From: Carya illinoinensis
Taxonomy: Eukaryota; Streptophyta; Magnoliopsida; Fagales; Juglandaceae
Reading direction: 5' to 3'
Assembly (NCBI RefSeq): GCF_018687715.1
Contig: NC_056758.1
Location: 31,538,967 to 31,602,966, forward strand
Length of the DNA: 64,000 bases
Below the pieces are notes generated by a model. It saw only the letters and a list, made by a program, of their open reading frames with translations, did no database searches and was not told the DNA's origin. Every line of letters starts with the position of its first letter. Within the stretch, counting starts at the first letter, position 1. The position numbers and the translations under genes were made by a program. This document shows positions 34,991-49,009 of this stretch, piece after piece.

Positions 34991-36062
34991 TTGCGCAGAA
35001 AATCCTCAAAAACTTTAGGGTTATGTTTGACATTCAGGGAAAGTTTTGAATTCGCAGATAATTCGATCTCAAAGCACATCAAGAGCAAGAACTATGTTTT
35101 CATTTTATCACAGTAGTATTTTCTTTCTGATCCAAAAGGCTTGGATTGGGAGATTAGGGTTTTGGCTCGAATCAATTAGGGCTTGTGTAAGACGAGCGCG
35201 AAAGCTTGGAGTAAGGAGATGAAATGGAAAAGGAGCTTGCTTATTAGATCACGTGCGGGTGACAAACCGCGAGTTTTGTTTGACCCGTAGTAAAATGTGT
35301 ATAAATAAAACGGCGTCGTTAGAAAATGACGTCGTTGATTCGCAGACATGTTCTGGGCTTGGGCCCTATTTGTGTCGGGTTCACACGGATTGCAGCCCAA
35401 CTTTTTTTGCCCTTTTTAATGGTTGTCTTAAAACCTTCACCTACTCTTCAAAAAGCCTCTGGTCCTTCCTATAATCCTCAGTCAGAGAGTGCTCCCCACA
35501 AACTCCCCTAAATAATGACGAATAACAGATTTGAGATAAAAATGAACATTTATAATGAGTTATTTACTAAGAGAATACACTAATTTTAATATAAAATAAT
35601 TATCTATAAATAAACAATTTTCTTCTAGTAATTTCTTTCTAGCACAAGAAGATCATTGATTTGTGTATCATTTGCATTAGTAATTTCTTGTAATTAGCCA
35701 AAACTAATATATCGTTACCTCAAGTAACTTGTGCAAGCATACATTAAGAAAATTGGGCTACTTGTTTCAAATTACAGTTTTCATGAATTGCATTTTATTG
35801 AGACAGATCATCTTCTTTAAACTACAAATTATCTCCCAATTTCAAATACACGGATAAATCACGACTAAACATCAGCAAACTAGACAAGACATAAAAATCG
35901 AGATCAGTACTACATTTTCAATTCCTTGTTACCTTGTACACTAACGAATATGCTCCAACTATATATATTTTATATATATATATATACCGTTAGTACTATG
36001 TTTAACTTAGTTGAAGACATCAATAAAAGTAAAATAATTGTTCAATGTTTGTCAAACTATTG
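34991..36062. other. Upstream region of SWC4-like locus and intergenic DNA
   Basis: The former promoter/leader of the minus-strand SWC4-like gene lies above 34990. Two similar CGTCGTT motifs (CGGCGTCGTT at 35311-35320 and TGACGTCGTT at 35327-35336) form a small GC-rich island, which could be bZIP-type sites. Beyond 35520 the DNA is AT-rich with no gene. Confidence 0.45.
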
Positions 36063-36067
36063 CATGT

Positions 36068-36324
36068 TGTTAGTTTTAAACAAAGAAGCAAAATAGAGGA
36101 AAAAATAGGGGAACTCTTGAGAAATCTCAATCCTTAATCACAGATTGATTCTATTGTTATATTCTTCATCTTCTATTGATCATGCTTTTATAAGCTTACA
36201 TAGAGACTCACAAAATTCATTTAAACAAAAATACAACTTTCCAAAAACAGCTAACAATAGCAAACACTAATAATAGTAAACTAGAAAACTGAAGAGATTC
36301 TTAAAACATAAATTAACTTCAATA
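36068..36324 (-). repeat. 3' LTR of the copia element
   Basis: 257 bp. On the minus strand it starts TATTGAAG and ends AACTAACA. It pairs with 39964-40228. Confidence 0.92.
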
Positions 36325-36333
36325 CTCCTCCTT
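36325..36333 (-). other. Polypurine tract of the copia element
   Basis: On the minus strand, GAAGGAGGAG directly precedes the 3' LTR, the expected plus-strand priming site. Confidence 0.75.
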
Positions 36334-39300
36334 CATTTATTTTTCAGTTACACCAAGCTGTGATCTAAGAAACTGAAACTTGTATTGAGGGAGTGCTTTA
36401 GTAAAAATATATGCAATTTATTCTTCAGACTGACAAAACTTCATCTCAATTTCTCCATTTGATTCCACTACACGTAAGAAATTATATTTAATAGCTATAT
36501 GTTTAGTTCTACTATGCTGGACAAGATTTTTGGCAATTGTAATAGCAGATTTGTTGTTACAAAATATTTGAGTAGATCCAAGTTGCTTTTCACCCATGTC
36601 TTCAAGAATTCTTCTTAACCAAATGGCTTGGTTTGCAGATCCAGCAACAGCTGCATACTCAGCCTCAACAGTGGATTGAGCTACATTTCTTTGCTTTCTT
36701 GAGCTCCAAGAGAATATAGCAGATCCAAGACTGAAGCAATACCCTGAAGTGCTTCTCATATCATCATACGAGCCTGCCCAATTATTGTCAATGAAACCTA
36801 CCAACTTTATACTTATGTTTTTTCATATCAAGTGCCAAAATTGATTGTTCCTTGCAAGTACCTCAAAATCCTTTTGGTAGTGCCAAAATGAATTTGACTA
36901 AGACATTGCATAAACCTTGAAAGCAAACTAGTAGCAAATAAAATATCAAGTATGGTATTGCATAAGTATAGCAAACTTTCCACTATACTTCTATATGTTG
37001 ATTCTCCCATAATTGTCAATTCTCCCATACCAGGCTCATGGTGCCTGTTTTAGTCCATACAAAGCTTTCTTTAGCTTGTAAACTTTGCCTTCTTCTTTTT
37101 CAAACCCCTCGGTTGATTGACATAAACCTCTTCTTCTAGTACACCATTTAGGAATGCTGACTTCACATCTAATTGCAAGATTTTCCAACCTTTTTGAGCT
37201 GTAAGTGACACCAATGCTCTAATTGTATCCATTATTGCAACATGTGCAAAAGTTTCATTGTAATCAATTCCAAATTGTTGCACATATCCTTTAACTACCA
37301 ATCTTGCTTTGTGCTTTAATATTGAACCATCCAGATTCAATTTGGTTTTATAAATCCATTAACTCCAATGACATCCTTGTTTGCAAGTTGAGAAACCAAC
37401 TCCCAAGTTTCATTTTTTTACAATCATTTTTATTTCTTCTTTCATAGTTTTCTGCCAGACTTCTTCTTTTGATGTTACAGCAAAACTTACAGGTTCAAGA
37501 GTGACATAATTGCACTGCTCATACACTTCTCTTAGCAATCTTGTTCTTTTTATGGGAGATTCAGGAGATGACTCTTCATCACTGTAATAAGAGGATAATT
37601 GATCAGCAATGGAACTCCTAGTTTCAGTTTGTTGAGAATCTTTGGCTTCAACTTCTATTTCTTCTTCAATTAGTGAATCAACTGGTACTTCTACACTTTG
37701 TTTAATCACTTTCTTAGCTTCCCAATCCCAAGATGCATTTTCATTGAACCTCACATCTTAGCTCACAACCAGTTTTCTTATTTTCAAGTTGAAGATTTGA
37801 AAACCTTTTGAGATGTTGTTGTATCCCACAAAAATCCCTTTTTCTGCTTTCTCTTCTAGCTTAGTTCTCTTTTTGAGATGGAACATGAATATAACAAATA
37901 CAACCAAACACCCTTAAAAAACTTGTAGAGGGTTTAATTCCACTCTAAGCTTCAAAAGTGTCTGACTTTCAATTGTTTTTGTAGGCACACGATTGAGTAA
38001 GAACACAACAGTATTTACTACTTCACCCTAGAATTCTTAGGGCAATTTTTTCTCAAGTAACATGCATCTTGCCATTTCCATGACTGTTATATTCTTTCTC
38101 TCAGACACTCCATTTTGTTGTGGAGAATAGGCCACAGATAGCTGATGTTCTATCCCATCAGCTTCACAAAATTTTTCAAATTCTTTAGAGTTATATTCAT
38201 TGCCTCTATCACTCCTTAAAGATTTGATTTTATGGCCAGACTGCTTCTCAACTAGCAATTTGAATTTCTTGAAAACTCTAAAAACTTCAGATTTTTCATG
38301 AAGGAAATAAACCAAAATCATTCTAGTAAAATCATATATGAAAAGAATGAAATACATGTTTTGATTGTGAGTTGAAGTCCTCATTGGTCCACATACATCA
38401 GTATGAACCGGCTGTAATTTTTCTTCAGCTGCTTTCTAAAGGGAATGGTAGTTTGTGTTGCTTTCCAACCATGCACCCTTCACATACTTCAACTTCTTTT
38501 TCCAGGAGAGGTAAATCTCTCATCATCCCTTTTTGATGCAATAATCTCAAACAATTGAGATTATAACACCCAAATATCTGGTGCCATAACATTGTCTCAT
38601 CCATTGTTGCCACCATAGTCTTAGGAAAGCTCTATTGAATAGGAAATTTTCTACTTCTCCCAATTTTTACTTCAGTCAATTCCATTTTATTTTTTTCATC
38701 ATATGTCTTACACAAATCATTCTCAAAACACAAGGAATAACCATTTTCCATCATTTGACCAACACCTAACAAATTTTGATCAAGAGAAGGAACAAGTAAT
38801 ACATTGTTAATAAGCTTAGTACCTTTCTTTGTTGAGATGGCCACTGTGCCTTTTCCTCTAGATTCAACAAGTTCTCCATTTTCCATCTTGATTTTGGCTT
38901 TAATAGAGGTGTCCAATTCAGTAAAAATTATTTCATCAGAAGCCATATGGTTGCTACAACCACTATCAATAAACCAGACTTTTTTTTTCTTGAGTGAGGG
39001 CTTGACATGCGAAAAATAAATGCTCATTTTCTTCAGAATAATGAGCTTTTTAATTGTTTTTAAATCTACAATCTTTTTCCATGTGCCCAAACTTTTTACA
39101 ATTCCAATACTGAGGCTTCCTCGACATGATAGCAATTTTTCTCCAAGTGGTTTGTTTTTTTGCAAACACCACGTGGTGGAAATTTTTTCATTTTTCCTTT
39201 CAACTTCCCTTCTTTATAATGAGAATTCTTTTTATCTTTATGAGGCCTTTTCTTATAATCTTTTGTTTTCTTATTCTTCAGATTCACTTTGGATTGGAAA

Positions 39301-39949
39301 GCATGCTCCAAGGAACCATCACCCCTTCTTGCTACCCTTTGTTCATGAGCTTGAAGTGATCACATCAACTCAGTAACTGACAGAATTTGCAAGTCCTTTG
39401 ATTCCTCAATTACTGCCATTATATGATCATATTTTTCAGGTAAACTAATCAAAATTTTTTGAACAATTCTTTGATCAGTCACCTCTTCACCATGAGCCCT
39501 CATTTGATTAACAATTTCAACTAATTTGGAGCAATACTCTTTTACTTCTTCCGAGTCTTTCTTCTTTAAATTTTCAAACTCCCTTCTAAAATTTTGAAAT
39601 TTTATGAGTTTTACCTTAGCATTTCCTTGAAATTCTAACTGTAGAATCTCCCATGCTCCCTTTGAAGTGCTAGCCCTCATCAATCTTGTAAAGATTGATT
39701 CTGACACAGTCTACTGTAGGATGAACAAAGCCTTCGCATTTTTGGTGGTTTCTTGCTTGGATTAAGTTGAGTCCGAGACTCCTACTGTTGGAACTGTCAC
39801 TCATTTTTCCACAACATCCCATAGATCTTGAGATAGGAAAAAGGTATTCATTTTAACACTCCAATAATTGTAGTTTTGACCACATAAAATAGGAACTGAT
39901 GTTGTTGCTCCAAAGGTTGCCATTTTTTACCCTCATATGAACCTGGTTA

Positions 39950-39961
39950 GCTTTGATGCCA
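39950..39961 (-). other. Primer binding site of the copia element
   Basis: On the minus strand, TGGCATCAAAGC starts two bases after the 5' LTR. It differs at two positions from the usual initiator-Met tRNA complement TGGTATCAGAGC. Confidence 0.8.
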
Positions 39962-39963
39962 AT

Positions 39964-40228
39964 TGTTAGTTTTAAACAAAGAAGCAAAACAGAGGAAAAA
40001 ATAGGAGAAATGTTGAGAAACCTCAATCCTTAATCACGGATTGATTCTATTGTTCTGCTATTCATCTTCCATTGATCATGCTTTTATAAGCTTACATAGA
40101 GACTCACAAAATTCATTTAAACAGAAATACAACTTCCCAAAAACAGCTAATTAACAACATCACACACTAATAATAGTAAACTAGCTAGACAACTGAAGAG
40201 ATTCTGGAAACATAAATTAACTTTAATA
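39964..40228 (-). repeat. 5' LTR of the copia element
   Basis: 265 bp. On the minus strand it starts TATTAAAG and ends AACTAACA. Small indels and substitutions distinguish it from the 3' LTR. Confidence 0.92.
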
Positions 40229-40638
40229 CATGTAATTAAAATCCTACCTGGGAGTTCTCACTTATTGATCAGGGAAATATTATTTATATAATGGTTAATT
40301 AGTGATTAAATTCATCATTTTTTTAATCAGTCTAAGCTGTTTGACAGATCTTAGCTTTTTTTTAACCATCTTTAACTCGAATCAAGTATCAAAATAATAC
40401 AACTATATATATATATATATAGATATGTACGTAGTGAATCAATGCTGATTCATGAACAATTAGTTTATTCCTTTATTGCCAGTTTGAACCTACAGAACAG
40501 ATAATGAACATCAACGTACGTACAGTATTATGTCATAAATAATGGAAAAGATTTTCAAACTTAAGACCCAGCTCACATAGACCGGAAATTAAAGATGATC
40601 ATTCATGCATTAACCACAATATATGCATGCATTAGCCC

Positions 40639-40641
<3 letters not shown>

Positions 40642-40681
<40 letters not shown>

Positions 40682-40693
40682 TCTCTCTCTCTC
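40642..40693. repeat. (CT)n microsatellite
   Basis: CT run with one short interruption (CACT). Confidence 0.9.
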
Positions 40694-43600
40694 ACGTAAG
40701 TTCACAAGATGGGGATGCTTTTTGGTAGGAGTTGAAATCAGGTGCCTCAAAGTCATGTGGCCGGCCTCCTCTCATCATTAATAATGTTATTCAGTGACGG
40801 GTTAAGTACATGAATTTGTTAAGCATCAAGCTAGCTGATATATATATATATAATAATATATATTGCACATGACATGAATCGTCCCCATCTTTTCCACAAA
40901 GTGATAATTTCCATCTTTTTTTTTTTTTTTATATATAACATATATACACTAAATGAACACTGAGCCGGGGAGCAAATTCCTTGCAAAGAGGGTCGAAATG
41001 TTTTTAAAGATAATGCTTTATCTTGAAAAAAGGGCATACAGGATATGACACTCTTATCAAAACTTCCCAATCATCTCACCTATATCCTCAACATGTTTTT
41101 CGAGCCCAGTCAATCACCAAACAATCGGTACCATCTTTTTACAACCTTACCCCACATACTATATATCTATCTGTTTAAATTAAGTTGACGAGTCTTTTCG
41201 ATATTGTTGTCACTACAAATCTTGGTCCCTCGGGTGGGGTTGCGCCGGGATTAACTCCACTGCCGACGTTTTTGTTTATAAAATTATTAATTAGTGTTTG
41301 ATTTGATTACCCTAATCACAACTTTATTTCTTTTCTCTCCATGTGTGTCGGCAGGTTATGAACTAAAATGGCAGATCCTTGTCAAGTCCAAATGATCACC
41401 AAGATTTTTCAATGGTCTTCGATTTTACTTACACCTGGACCCTAAATGTCAGGTCCAGCAGTAGTACTGTGATACTGATATATCATAATCATCAAAACAC
41501 TAATTCATAAGGAGTTGACATATACAATGACTAGCTAGATCCAAGAATGTGATATAGTCCTTTTTTTTCTTCTTAATTTCTTTTTGGGTTCTTAAGCGGT
41601 CTGTGTGGTCAGAGAGACACAGACCTTGTCTATTTTGTTTATACCGGCTCGATCGGCTCTGAGACTTCTGATGCTGGCTGGCCTTCTCTTTTGTTTTTTT
41701 GTTTTTGTTTTTTTTCCCTCCCTTTCAGTTTATTAATTAGTGTATATGGGAGTTATTATAGATTGAGACTTGGCAGCGAATCGATCCCAACTCTGGTAAT
41801 TTTTTGGGCTCTACACGTACATGATCAAGGCCCGAATGTGCAGAACCTATTCGATCGCATTTAACGTACTCTAGATCATCAGATAGCCCGCCCTGTTCTT
41901 TCATACAATGCCAGTTTTTTAATGACAGCTTGTTCTAGGGTATATGAGCATTTCGTGATCATCGACACTCGATCTAGGGCTAAGATATGTAGTATCTTAT
42001 ATATATATTTATTTATTTATATATGGTAAAACACGATATATCGAGAACATGACACAAAATATATAACTGATCTCCCACACAATAATAATACTATATATTC
42101 AGTCAAATATGGAAGCTAGCCGTTTTTGATTTTGGGTAACTTAATATAATTTTGACTTGAAAACAGGATCAGACGTTCTAAGTACGACACCATGATGACA
42201 GTGTAAGTTAATTTGATATTGCAGCTAGCTAGCGTCTGTACTATTGATGTCTGCATTGTTCTCTACTCAACTGTCCACTTGCGGATTGGCATGATCTGAT
42301 TAGTGGTAATCGAGTTGTTTGTATTATTTAAAATCATGAGGTTATTCTTTGATCTTGATCTCCAGTACTTAATGTTGGATGGGCGCGCTGGCTTTGGTGG
42401 TCGTAATTGATTGAACAAGTCAAAATGGTTAGTACTTAGCGTATTAATGATGACATTCTACTGACTGAAAGTGGATTATAACCTGAAAACGAAAGATGGA
42501 TGGATGGATGGATGGCAGCTGCTTAATTCCTTCCAAGCAGCTCATGTTGACTGTCGTCAAAGATGATGAGGAGGATCGAGGGGATGAATATATATTTTAT
42601 CACTCTAAGTCTAAAGGTCTTGTTGCCGACTGGGATCGGAGTTGTTATACTCGTTGTAATTATAAGCCACAACAGCAAGCCGCCCCACCAACTCCCCCCC
42701 CCCCCCCCCAAAAGGTCGCACCACTGCAAAAGAAATATATATTTAGGTAAATTCATGTGTAATTTATGATAATCGAATATTTCACATTAATCCATCATCA
42801 TGTGTACTTTTGTTTCTGAATTTGGTGGTGTTCTGCATGTCACCTCTCGGCATGTCATGTTTTCGATCGTGATGATCGATTCAGTAACAAGCTGGCCGAA
42901 CGTACGTAAGGTCATTTGCATGGTGTTTTGCATGCATGCATGAAGCTAGTTAATTAATTAGGTCTTATATATATGCATGTATGATATCGGTTCAGTCGAC
43001 ATGCGCATGGCTAGCTATCTAGCTAGCTACACAACGCTTAAGATCATTCTTTATAATTTCTTTCTCAATTTTAAGGTAAAAAAAATGATATGAACAGGCA
43101 TATCATATATATATATATATGTATATATCTTAAAAAAATTGAGTATTTAATATTGTCTAAAAAAATTAAATAAATAATTATAAATACTGTAGAATGCGTT
43201 ATTTACATCTCTTTCATTTTAAATTATAAAGTACTTTAGAAAAAGATTTAAAGAGATAATCTCCATTAATCAGCACAAGCACATGCTCGAAAACTCATAC
43301 CCATATTAATTAACAATATTTTAGTTTTCTGGTTATTGTCCTGTTGTGACTGTCTCAACCTGCTTATCTTATTTCTTTAACCATGATCTTGCATTCTTAT
43401 TCTTCTTTGTTATTCCGTCTTGAGAATTATAATATTTCGTGACTGATTTTTTTAATATTAAAAGAACAAGTTGAACAACTGCTTACAATCCTTTTTCTTT
43501 TGTGATTTGTTGTGTTTCACAATACTTATTATTCCAAACGAGTCTATAAAATTAATCAAACTATACACACACACGTACACACTCCATTGCTATATATCAT

Positions 43601-44260
43601 GCATCCGTAGCAGTTAAAGTACTACTTTCTTTTCTTTCAATATATAATTAATAACTTTCAAATGTACGATGATCTTGAGATCATACATGCACTTGATGAT
43701 CTGATCTCTTAAGTACATGATCTGTCATATGGTTATAAATTAGGCTATTCTTATCGTAGATCGAGGAAGCATGCACGCTAGCTTTGTGAGTAATTAAACA
43801 CATGATCATTTAAATTGTAAGATCATATAAATTTTAAAAAAAAAAAATCCAAAATACATACATACATATATATATATATTCATATTCTTACGCGAGCTTT
43901 CACAATAATATTACTTATGTATTTAGTATATATATAATGTAAATAAAGCTGGTTACAAATAGAATTGTGATCTATATATCATGAGAAATGTTCATAAGTA
44001 ATTACGTAGATCGAGTATGACATTTTGGCTACATATAATTGTATTATTTTGAATGTGTTTGTCCATCGGATAATAATATAATAGCTTAATTATTTTAAAT
44101 TAATGTTAATTTAAAATAATTGCATGCCCATAGGCATAAAATGGGCCATATATATCACTCAAAACCAGCGATCGAGCAGTACTAGCATTTGCATTATTAT
44201 TGTAAATATCTCCGATTAGTCATTATCAGTACATCCTCATGCATCAGTATCATTATCGTG

Positions 44261-44291
<31 letters not shown>

Positions 44292-44810
44292 CATATACAA
44301 ATTAATGATTAATTATCATCCACGCATGATCATAAATGCGCGCATGTCCCGGCCAGAATATATATAAAAATTTTCTTGTCATGGATGATCCGGCCAGCGC
44401 GTGCATGCTCAGATAGGGCTGTTTTCGTCTCTGTTACTTTTTAAAAGAATATAATCCTATTCTGCTTGAACTTTTCTTACTGGCCGGGGGACATAATATA
44501 TATAGAGACTTCACCATTTAAAGTTTCGACAAACAAGACTTCACACTCAACATCTATATATATAATCAGTGACCAGTCATCATCTAAATCAATTATTAGA
44601 GCAGCTAGCTATATAGCTTAATTCATCATGCATGCAGTACTACTAAATCATGTTCAAAAACTCATGTTTAATTTGTCTAATCGCTGTGAAATTAATCCCG
44701 GCCTGATCAAGGGCACAGTACCCTTAATTTTTCTAACTTTGGTACAAATTATAAATATTATATATATAGCTAGTACGATCCACCCATGCATGCATGTTTA
44801 CTTAATTAGT

Positions 44811-44932
44811 ACTCACTACAAGAGAAGCAAGCTTTTGTGATCAAAATTTAATGACCAAATTTTCGTAGGAAATAGTCATTTTAGTCACTAGCTAAAGTTT
44901 GGTTACAAAAACTCATTTCTCTTGTAGTGACT
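44811..44932. mobile_element. CACTA-derived MITE with 3-bp target duplication
   Basis: CACTACAAGAGAAG at 44814 and its inverted form ending CTCTTGTAGTG at 44929 bound a 116-bp foldback. ACT flanks both ends (44811-44813, 44930-44932). CACTACAAGARA termini with a 3-bp target duplication are typical of plant CACTA (En/Spm) elements. No coding capacity. Confidence 0.9.
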
Positions 44933-46953
44933 ATATGATTATAATAAATAATTGTCGTCGCGAGCGTGTGTATATATATAGCTGCCATTATAGCAAGTAA
45001 TTAATTAATGGAGTGGTTAACACGAAAACTTCATAAAAATATTTCGTTCATTTCAGTCCCATTTTTCTTATTAAAAAAATAAAACTGCATTATTCCATCC
45101 TTAATTATAAATTAATTAGTAAGTGATCATGGGTACGTACTGTACTAGCCCTTTGATTAATGGGCAAATATACTTGGTATTTTCGTGCTGTCCATTATAA
45201 AAATAAAAATGAAAAAATAGATAGATCAAAAGGTTAATTTAATAGCAGTGCATGTGCATGCAGGCAGCACGTTGGCCTGGTATATATCTTAATGGCTGCT
45301 GTAACTCATGTAAAACTTTAATGTGTAGAGAAGACACGTGTGAAAAGCTTGCATGTTTTCTTGCTCACAAAAAAGAAAAGTTAATTTGTTTTACTTTGGC
45401 TGTGTGCTGTTCTCTGTCTCCGTTCCCTTCTTAATTTATATTAATTAAGCATATAGTGAGTTAATTAATATATAATGAATAAGTATCAATAATGCATGCA
45501 ATCTGTTTACTTATAAATTTAAATAAATAAATGGGAGTGTCCCAATGAGTGACACAAGTGGGGTAATATTATATACATCATCCAATTTGAATCTTTCATC
45601 AATATAAAATTAAATATTATTATTTCACGTCAGCGCCCATGCATAGTGACGATTAGGGCTCGAAAGGGTGCCACATGGAGGCAGAGAGGAAGAAATGATG
45701 AGAATCTACCAGCTCCTTTTGTCATACAATATATGAAAGCAAATGCCTGGCTCTTCTGATGAATTTAATAATTCCTTAATTTGTCGGGTCTCCATGTTTT
45801 GGGGCTAGCCGACTTTCAACATCATGATCGATCAACTTAAGAGTCATGTTAATTTCAAGGGAATGATCAAGATCCTTAATTTAGAGGCAGCTTCAACAAG
45901 CATTACCTATATATAATACTCTTATATGTCATGTGTGTGTGACATTAATTGATCTAATTGGGGGTTAAGATATCTTCTTCTAATCATGCAGCCAGCCTAA
46001 TTATATATAATTTTGTGTCCTGGCCATTGGATACATGAGTTCTCCAATAATTGAAGATCAATGATCATTCTCTGAATTTTTAAGTTTAATTTTGAACCAC
46101 TCATATCAATAAGTATATTCTTACATCTAAAGTTTTTTTCCTTAATTTCCAATGAAAAATGTTTAGCTACAAAAAGATTCCATAAAACATATCTACAAAG
46201 TACTGATGTGCTTTGATGTAATACGTTAGAATATTGTAAAACTATTTTTATTATAAAATAGATATAATATATCACATGAAATTATATCAATTTATAAATT
46301 TATTAAAATTTGATCTTGTTAATTTAACAACATAAAAAAAAGACCTCAAATAATATTGCGCGTATCGGAAAAAGAAAAGAAAATTGGGGCACTATATTGT
46401 TTTTAAAAAAAATTAAAATTTCTTTTTCTTTTTGGGGTCTATAAATTATGTGCAAATAGTACTAGCTGGGGAATCTAAAGCAATCACTGTGTCATAGGAT
46501 GGGCTTGGATTAAAAAACACTCATCTAATTAATCACCCAACAACATACGTTGTCTTTAAATTGGGCGACCAACTTCAATTAATAATTCCGAGCAAAACGA
46601 GGATTAAAAAGAGTGCATTTAATAATAAAATGGTGATAATAATTCGGCCAATAATTTGCAAAATTGTCAATCGAACTATGATCTGATCATCAACTGCATA
46701 TATGGTCCCAAACTAAGAAAAATATAGTGAATGGATCGATGCCCTGCTCAGACCTTTCCCAATGCATTAATGGTATATATATATATATATATATACATAT
46801 ACATAAAAATAGTGTAAATAAAAAGAAAATAAAAAACAGAGGTACCTAGCTAGCTATAATTCAGCTTGGTTCATTAGATCTCAAATGATCTCTTTGAGCC
46901 TACGCATTATTCTCTTGGCCACGGGGATAGTACGTGGCTAGAAATTAGGAAAT

Positions 46954-47065
46954 ATTACAAGAAAAAAATTTATTTATTATTAGTTATTTATTATGAAAAG
47001 ACATTGTTTTTATTAAAATGAGTCAATTTTTGTTATAAATAGTCATTATCGACCTTTTTTTAGTG
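46954..47065. mobile_element. Possible degenerate CACTA-type foldback
   Basis: ATTACAAGAAAAAAA at the left and TTTTTTTAGTGA at the right look like worn CACTACAAGAAAAA termini. The interior shows only weak self-complementarity. Confidence 0.3.
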
Positions 47066-47319
47066 AAAAAAAATTAAGTATAATTTATCAAATAATGAAA
47101 TGAGAAAAAAAGACCTACAACTTCTGAATATTTAATTCTTTTATCAATTAGTGAGCTAGCCAAAATACAATTATTAATTAGTGGCCGGCTGCAATATACA
47201 GATGATCTAGTCGTTTTCTTAGTTTTCTTGCCGCTAAGCTATATATCCATTGCACGCTTGTATATGCAAAAAAGCATAGAGCTTTTGGAATTTTATAAGG
47301 AATGATCAGCTGATCCCCT

Positions 47320-47320
<1 letters not shown>

Positions 47321-47389
<69 letters not shown>

Positions 47390-47391
47390 AG

Positions 47392-47421
<30 letters not shown>
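47321..47421. repeat. (CT)n microsatellite, two blocks
   Basis: A long CT run interrupted once by AAGGAA. The flank TCTAAGGA is repeated after each block, suggesting a local duplication. Confidence 0.93.
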
Positions 47422-47423
<2 letters not shown>

Positions 47424-47732
47424 AGGAGAGTATATATATATAAATAAGTCCCTTTTAATATACATGCATGATCATCGATCATGAGAGAAATTTCTGGGGG
47501 AGAAATAATTACGATCCAATTATCGTAAGAACACCAACACTCTTTGCAAGCATAATTACCATCGGGAAATGATCAAAACTTATAATTCAACATCTTCATG
47601 AATATTAGAATGACTCAAAACACCGTAAGTACTTAAGTACACTTACAAGTTCTAGCTAATAAACTTAAAGTGGGGTGTTAATTAATTTCCGCCAATTGCA
47701 ATGTTGCTAATAAATTTAATCTAGCAGCTAAC

Positions 47733-47765
<33 letters not shown>

Positions 47766-48059
47766 AATATTAGCGCATTAGCTCGCTGATAAACCTATAA
47801 AAATTAGGGACGTGATTAACTAATTTAAGAATCTGCATATCCTAGTCTAGCTAATTAATTATTAGTTTCTTTATGAAGTAGTGGCCAAAAAATTAAAGAA
47901 TAGAAGCTGAGATCGATGGTACTTAATTACTTAATAAAAACAACATATAGTTGATTTTTTAAATATTATCTCTTTTCATAAACTTTCTCAGAAACCTTAG
48001 TGTCGTTACTCTCCTTCTCAAACTCTCTCTCTCTCAGAAATCCTTCAAATTGTTGGAGA

Positions 48060-48061
<2 letters not shown>

Positions 48062-48126
<65 letters not shown>
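48062..48126. repeat. (CT)n microsatellite
   Basis: CT run in a pyrimidine-rich stretch (about 48010-48225). Confidence 0.93.
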
Positions 48127-48134
<8 letters not shown>

Positions 48135-48539
48135 TCTCTTCCTTTCCCCCTCTCATTCCCTCCTGATCTCTCAATCCCTCATTCTCTTCTCCCTGTCATT
48201 CTCTCATTTCTCTTTTTTTCTTAATTTATTTTGTTCTTTTCAATGCTGAAAAGACGTATCTATAGTCCTCTAGTACTTCTTGTAAAGCACAAGCAGCACA
48301 ATATGCTTCCTAGGTCGATTATTGGGAAGATAGTAGCAGATCACCCTTTATGGCAGCTTCTCCTACCATTCGATTGTTTAGATATGACTTTTATGACTGA
48401 TTTCAAAGTCTACTGGAGTAAATTTAGACTGTAATTCGTCATTTTCATATGATTTATTTTTCTGCTTTCATTGTTATTTCCTTTTGTTTAGTTAAATAGT
48501 AAGAAAACAAATAGTCTCTTGAACGTTTTTTCCGTAGAG

Positions 48540-48800
48540 GTTAAGTCATCTCCTCTTTTAGAGGGTGGGATATGAGTCTCAATTTTAGACTGAGTGCTAT
48601 CTCTTAAACTGTTTATCTGTAGAGTGCTACAACAGTAGTTAAGATCATATATACAAGCCACAAAGAAATTTTGTGTATTGATGGAGTTCCAAACGTAGAA
48701 GTTGGCTTGTGATCTGGGAATATTCTTATATGTATCCGGTCATAGTTGTAATTTTTCTCTAATGAATGAATGAATGAAGTCAGTTTCCCATAAAAAAAAA
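48540..48800 (+). mobile_element. Possible retroelement 3' end with poly-A
   Basis: A mixed-composition segment ends GAATGAATGAATGAAGTC, TTTCCCAT and A9. This looks like a LINE 3' untranslated end, but no domain and no target duplication were found. Confidence 0.3.
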
Positions 48801-49009
48801 TATATATTATGTCTTTTATTTGTTATAACTTAATTTCCAAATTATGAGACCAAGGGGGAAAAAAAAAAGCCGTAATGTAGAAAACAGGTACCTAGATGTC
48901 TGCATTATGATTAACATGCACGACGTCGTCCAAATTTGGGCTGATTATAATTGACAGAGATAATCAAAGATTACGCTTGAGAAGTAATTAAGACCAAAAA
49001 AAAAAAAAA

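Larger units (their letters stand above)
36063..40233 (-). mobile_element. Ty1/copia retrotransposon with both LTRs and target duplication
   Basis: A 4.2-kb minus-oriented element. LTRs at 39964-40228 (5') and 36068-36324 (3') are flanked by CATGT at 36063-36067 and 40229-40233. Internal order on the minus strand: gag/UBN2 region (about 39925-39300, with ESIFTRLMRASTSKGAWEIL); zinc-knuckle area near 39100; protease FIDSGCSNHMASD (about 38960); GAG-pre-integrase WHQIFGCYNLNCLRLLHQ with a CEGCMVGKQHK cysteine pair; integrase (38384-38037) with [18 protein letters not shown] and [14 protein letters not shown] (37754-36828) with [18 protein letters not shown]; RNase H (36804-36418) with VAQSTVEAEYAAVAG. 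Several in-frame stops in gag and a deletion in RT make it non-functional. By eye the LTRs differ at a little over 20 positions, so it is not recent. Confidence 0.93.

Noticed and set aside
41218..41260. CACTACAAATCTTGGTCCC as a CACTA element end
   Set aside because: No matching inverted end or target duplication was found within a few hundred bases.
42496..42769. Open frame with a Pro-rich tail
   Set aside because: Driven by the C16 run and GGAT repeats; no domain, no homologous second exon seen.
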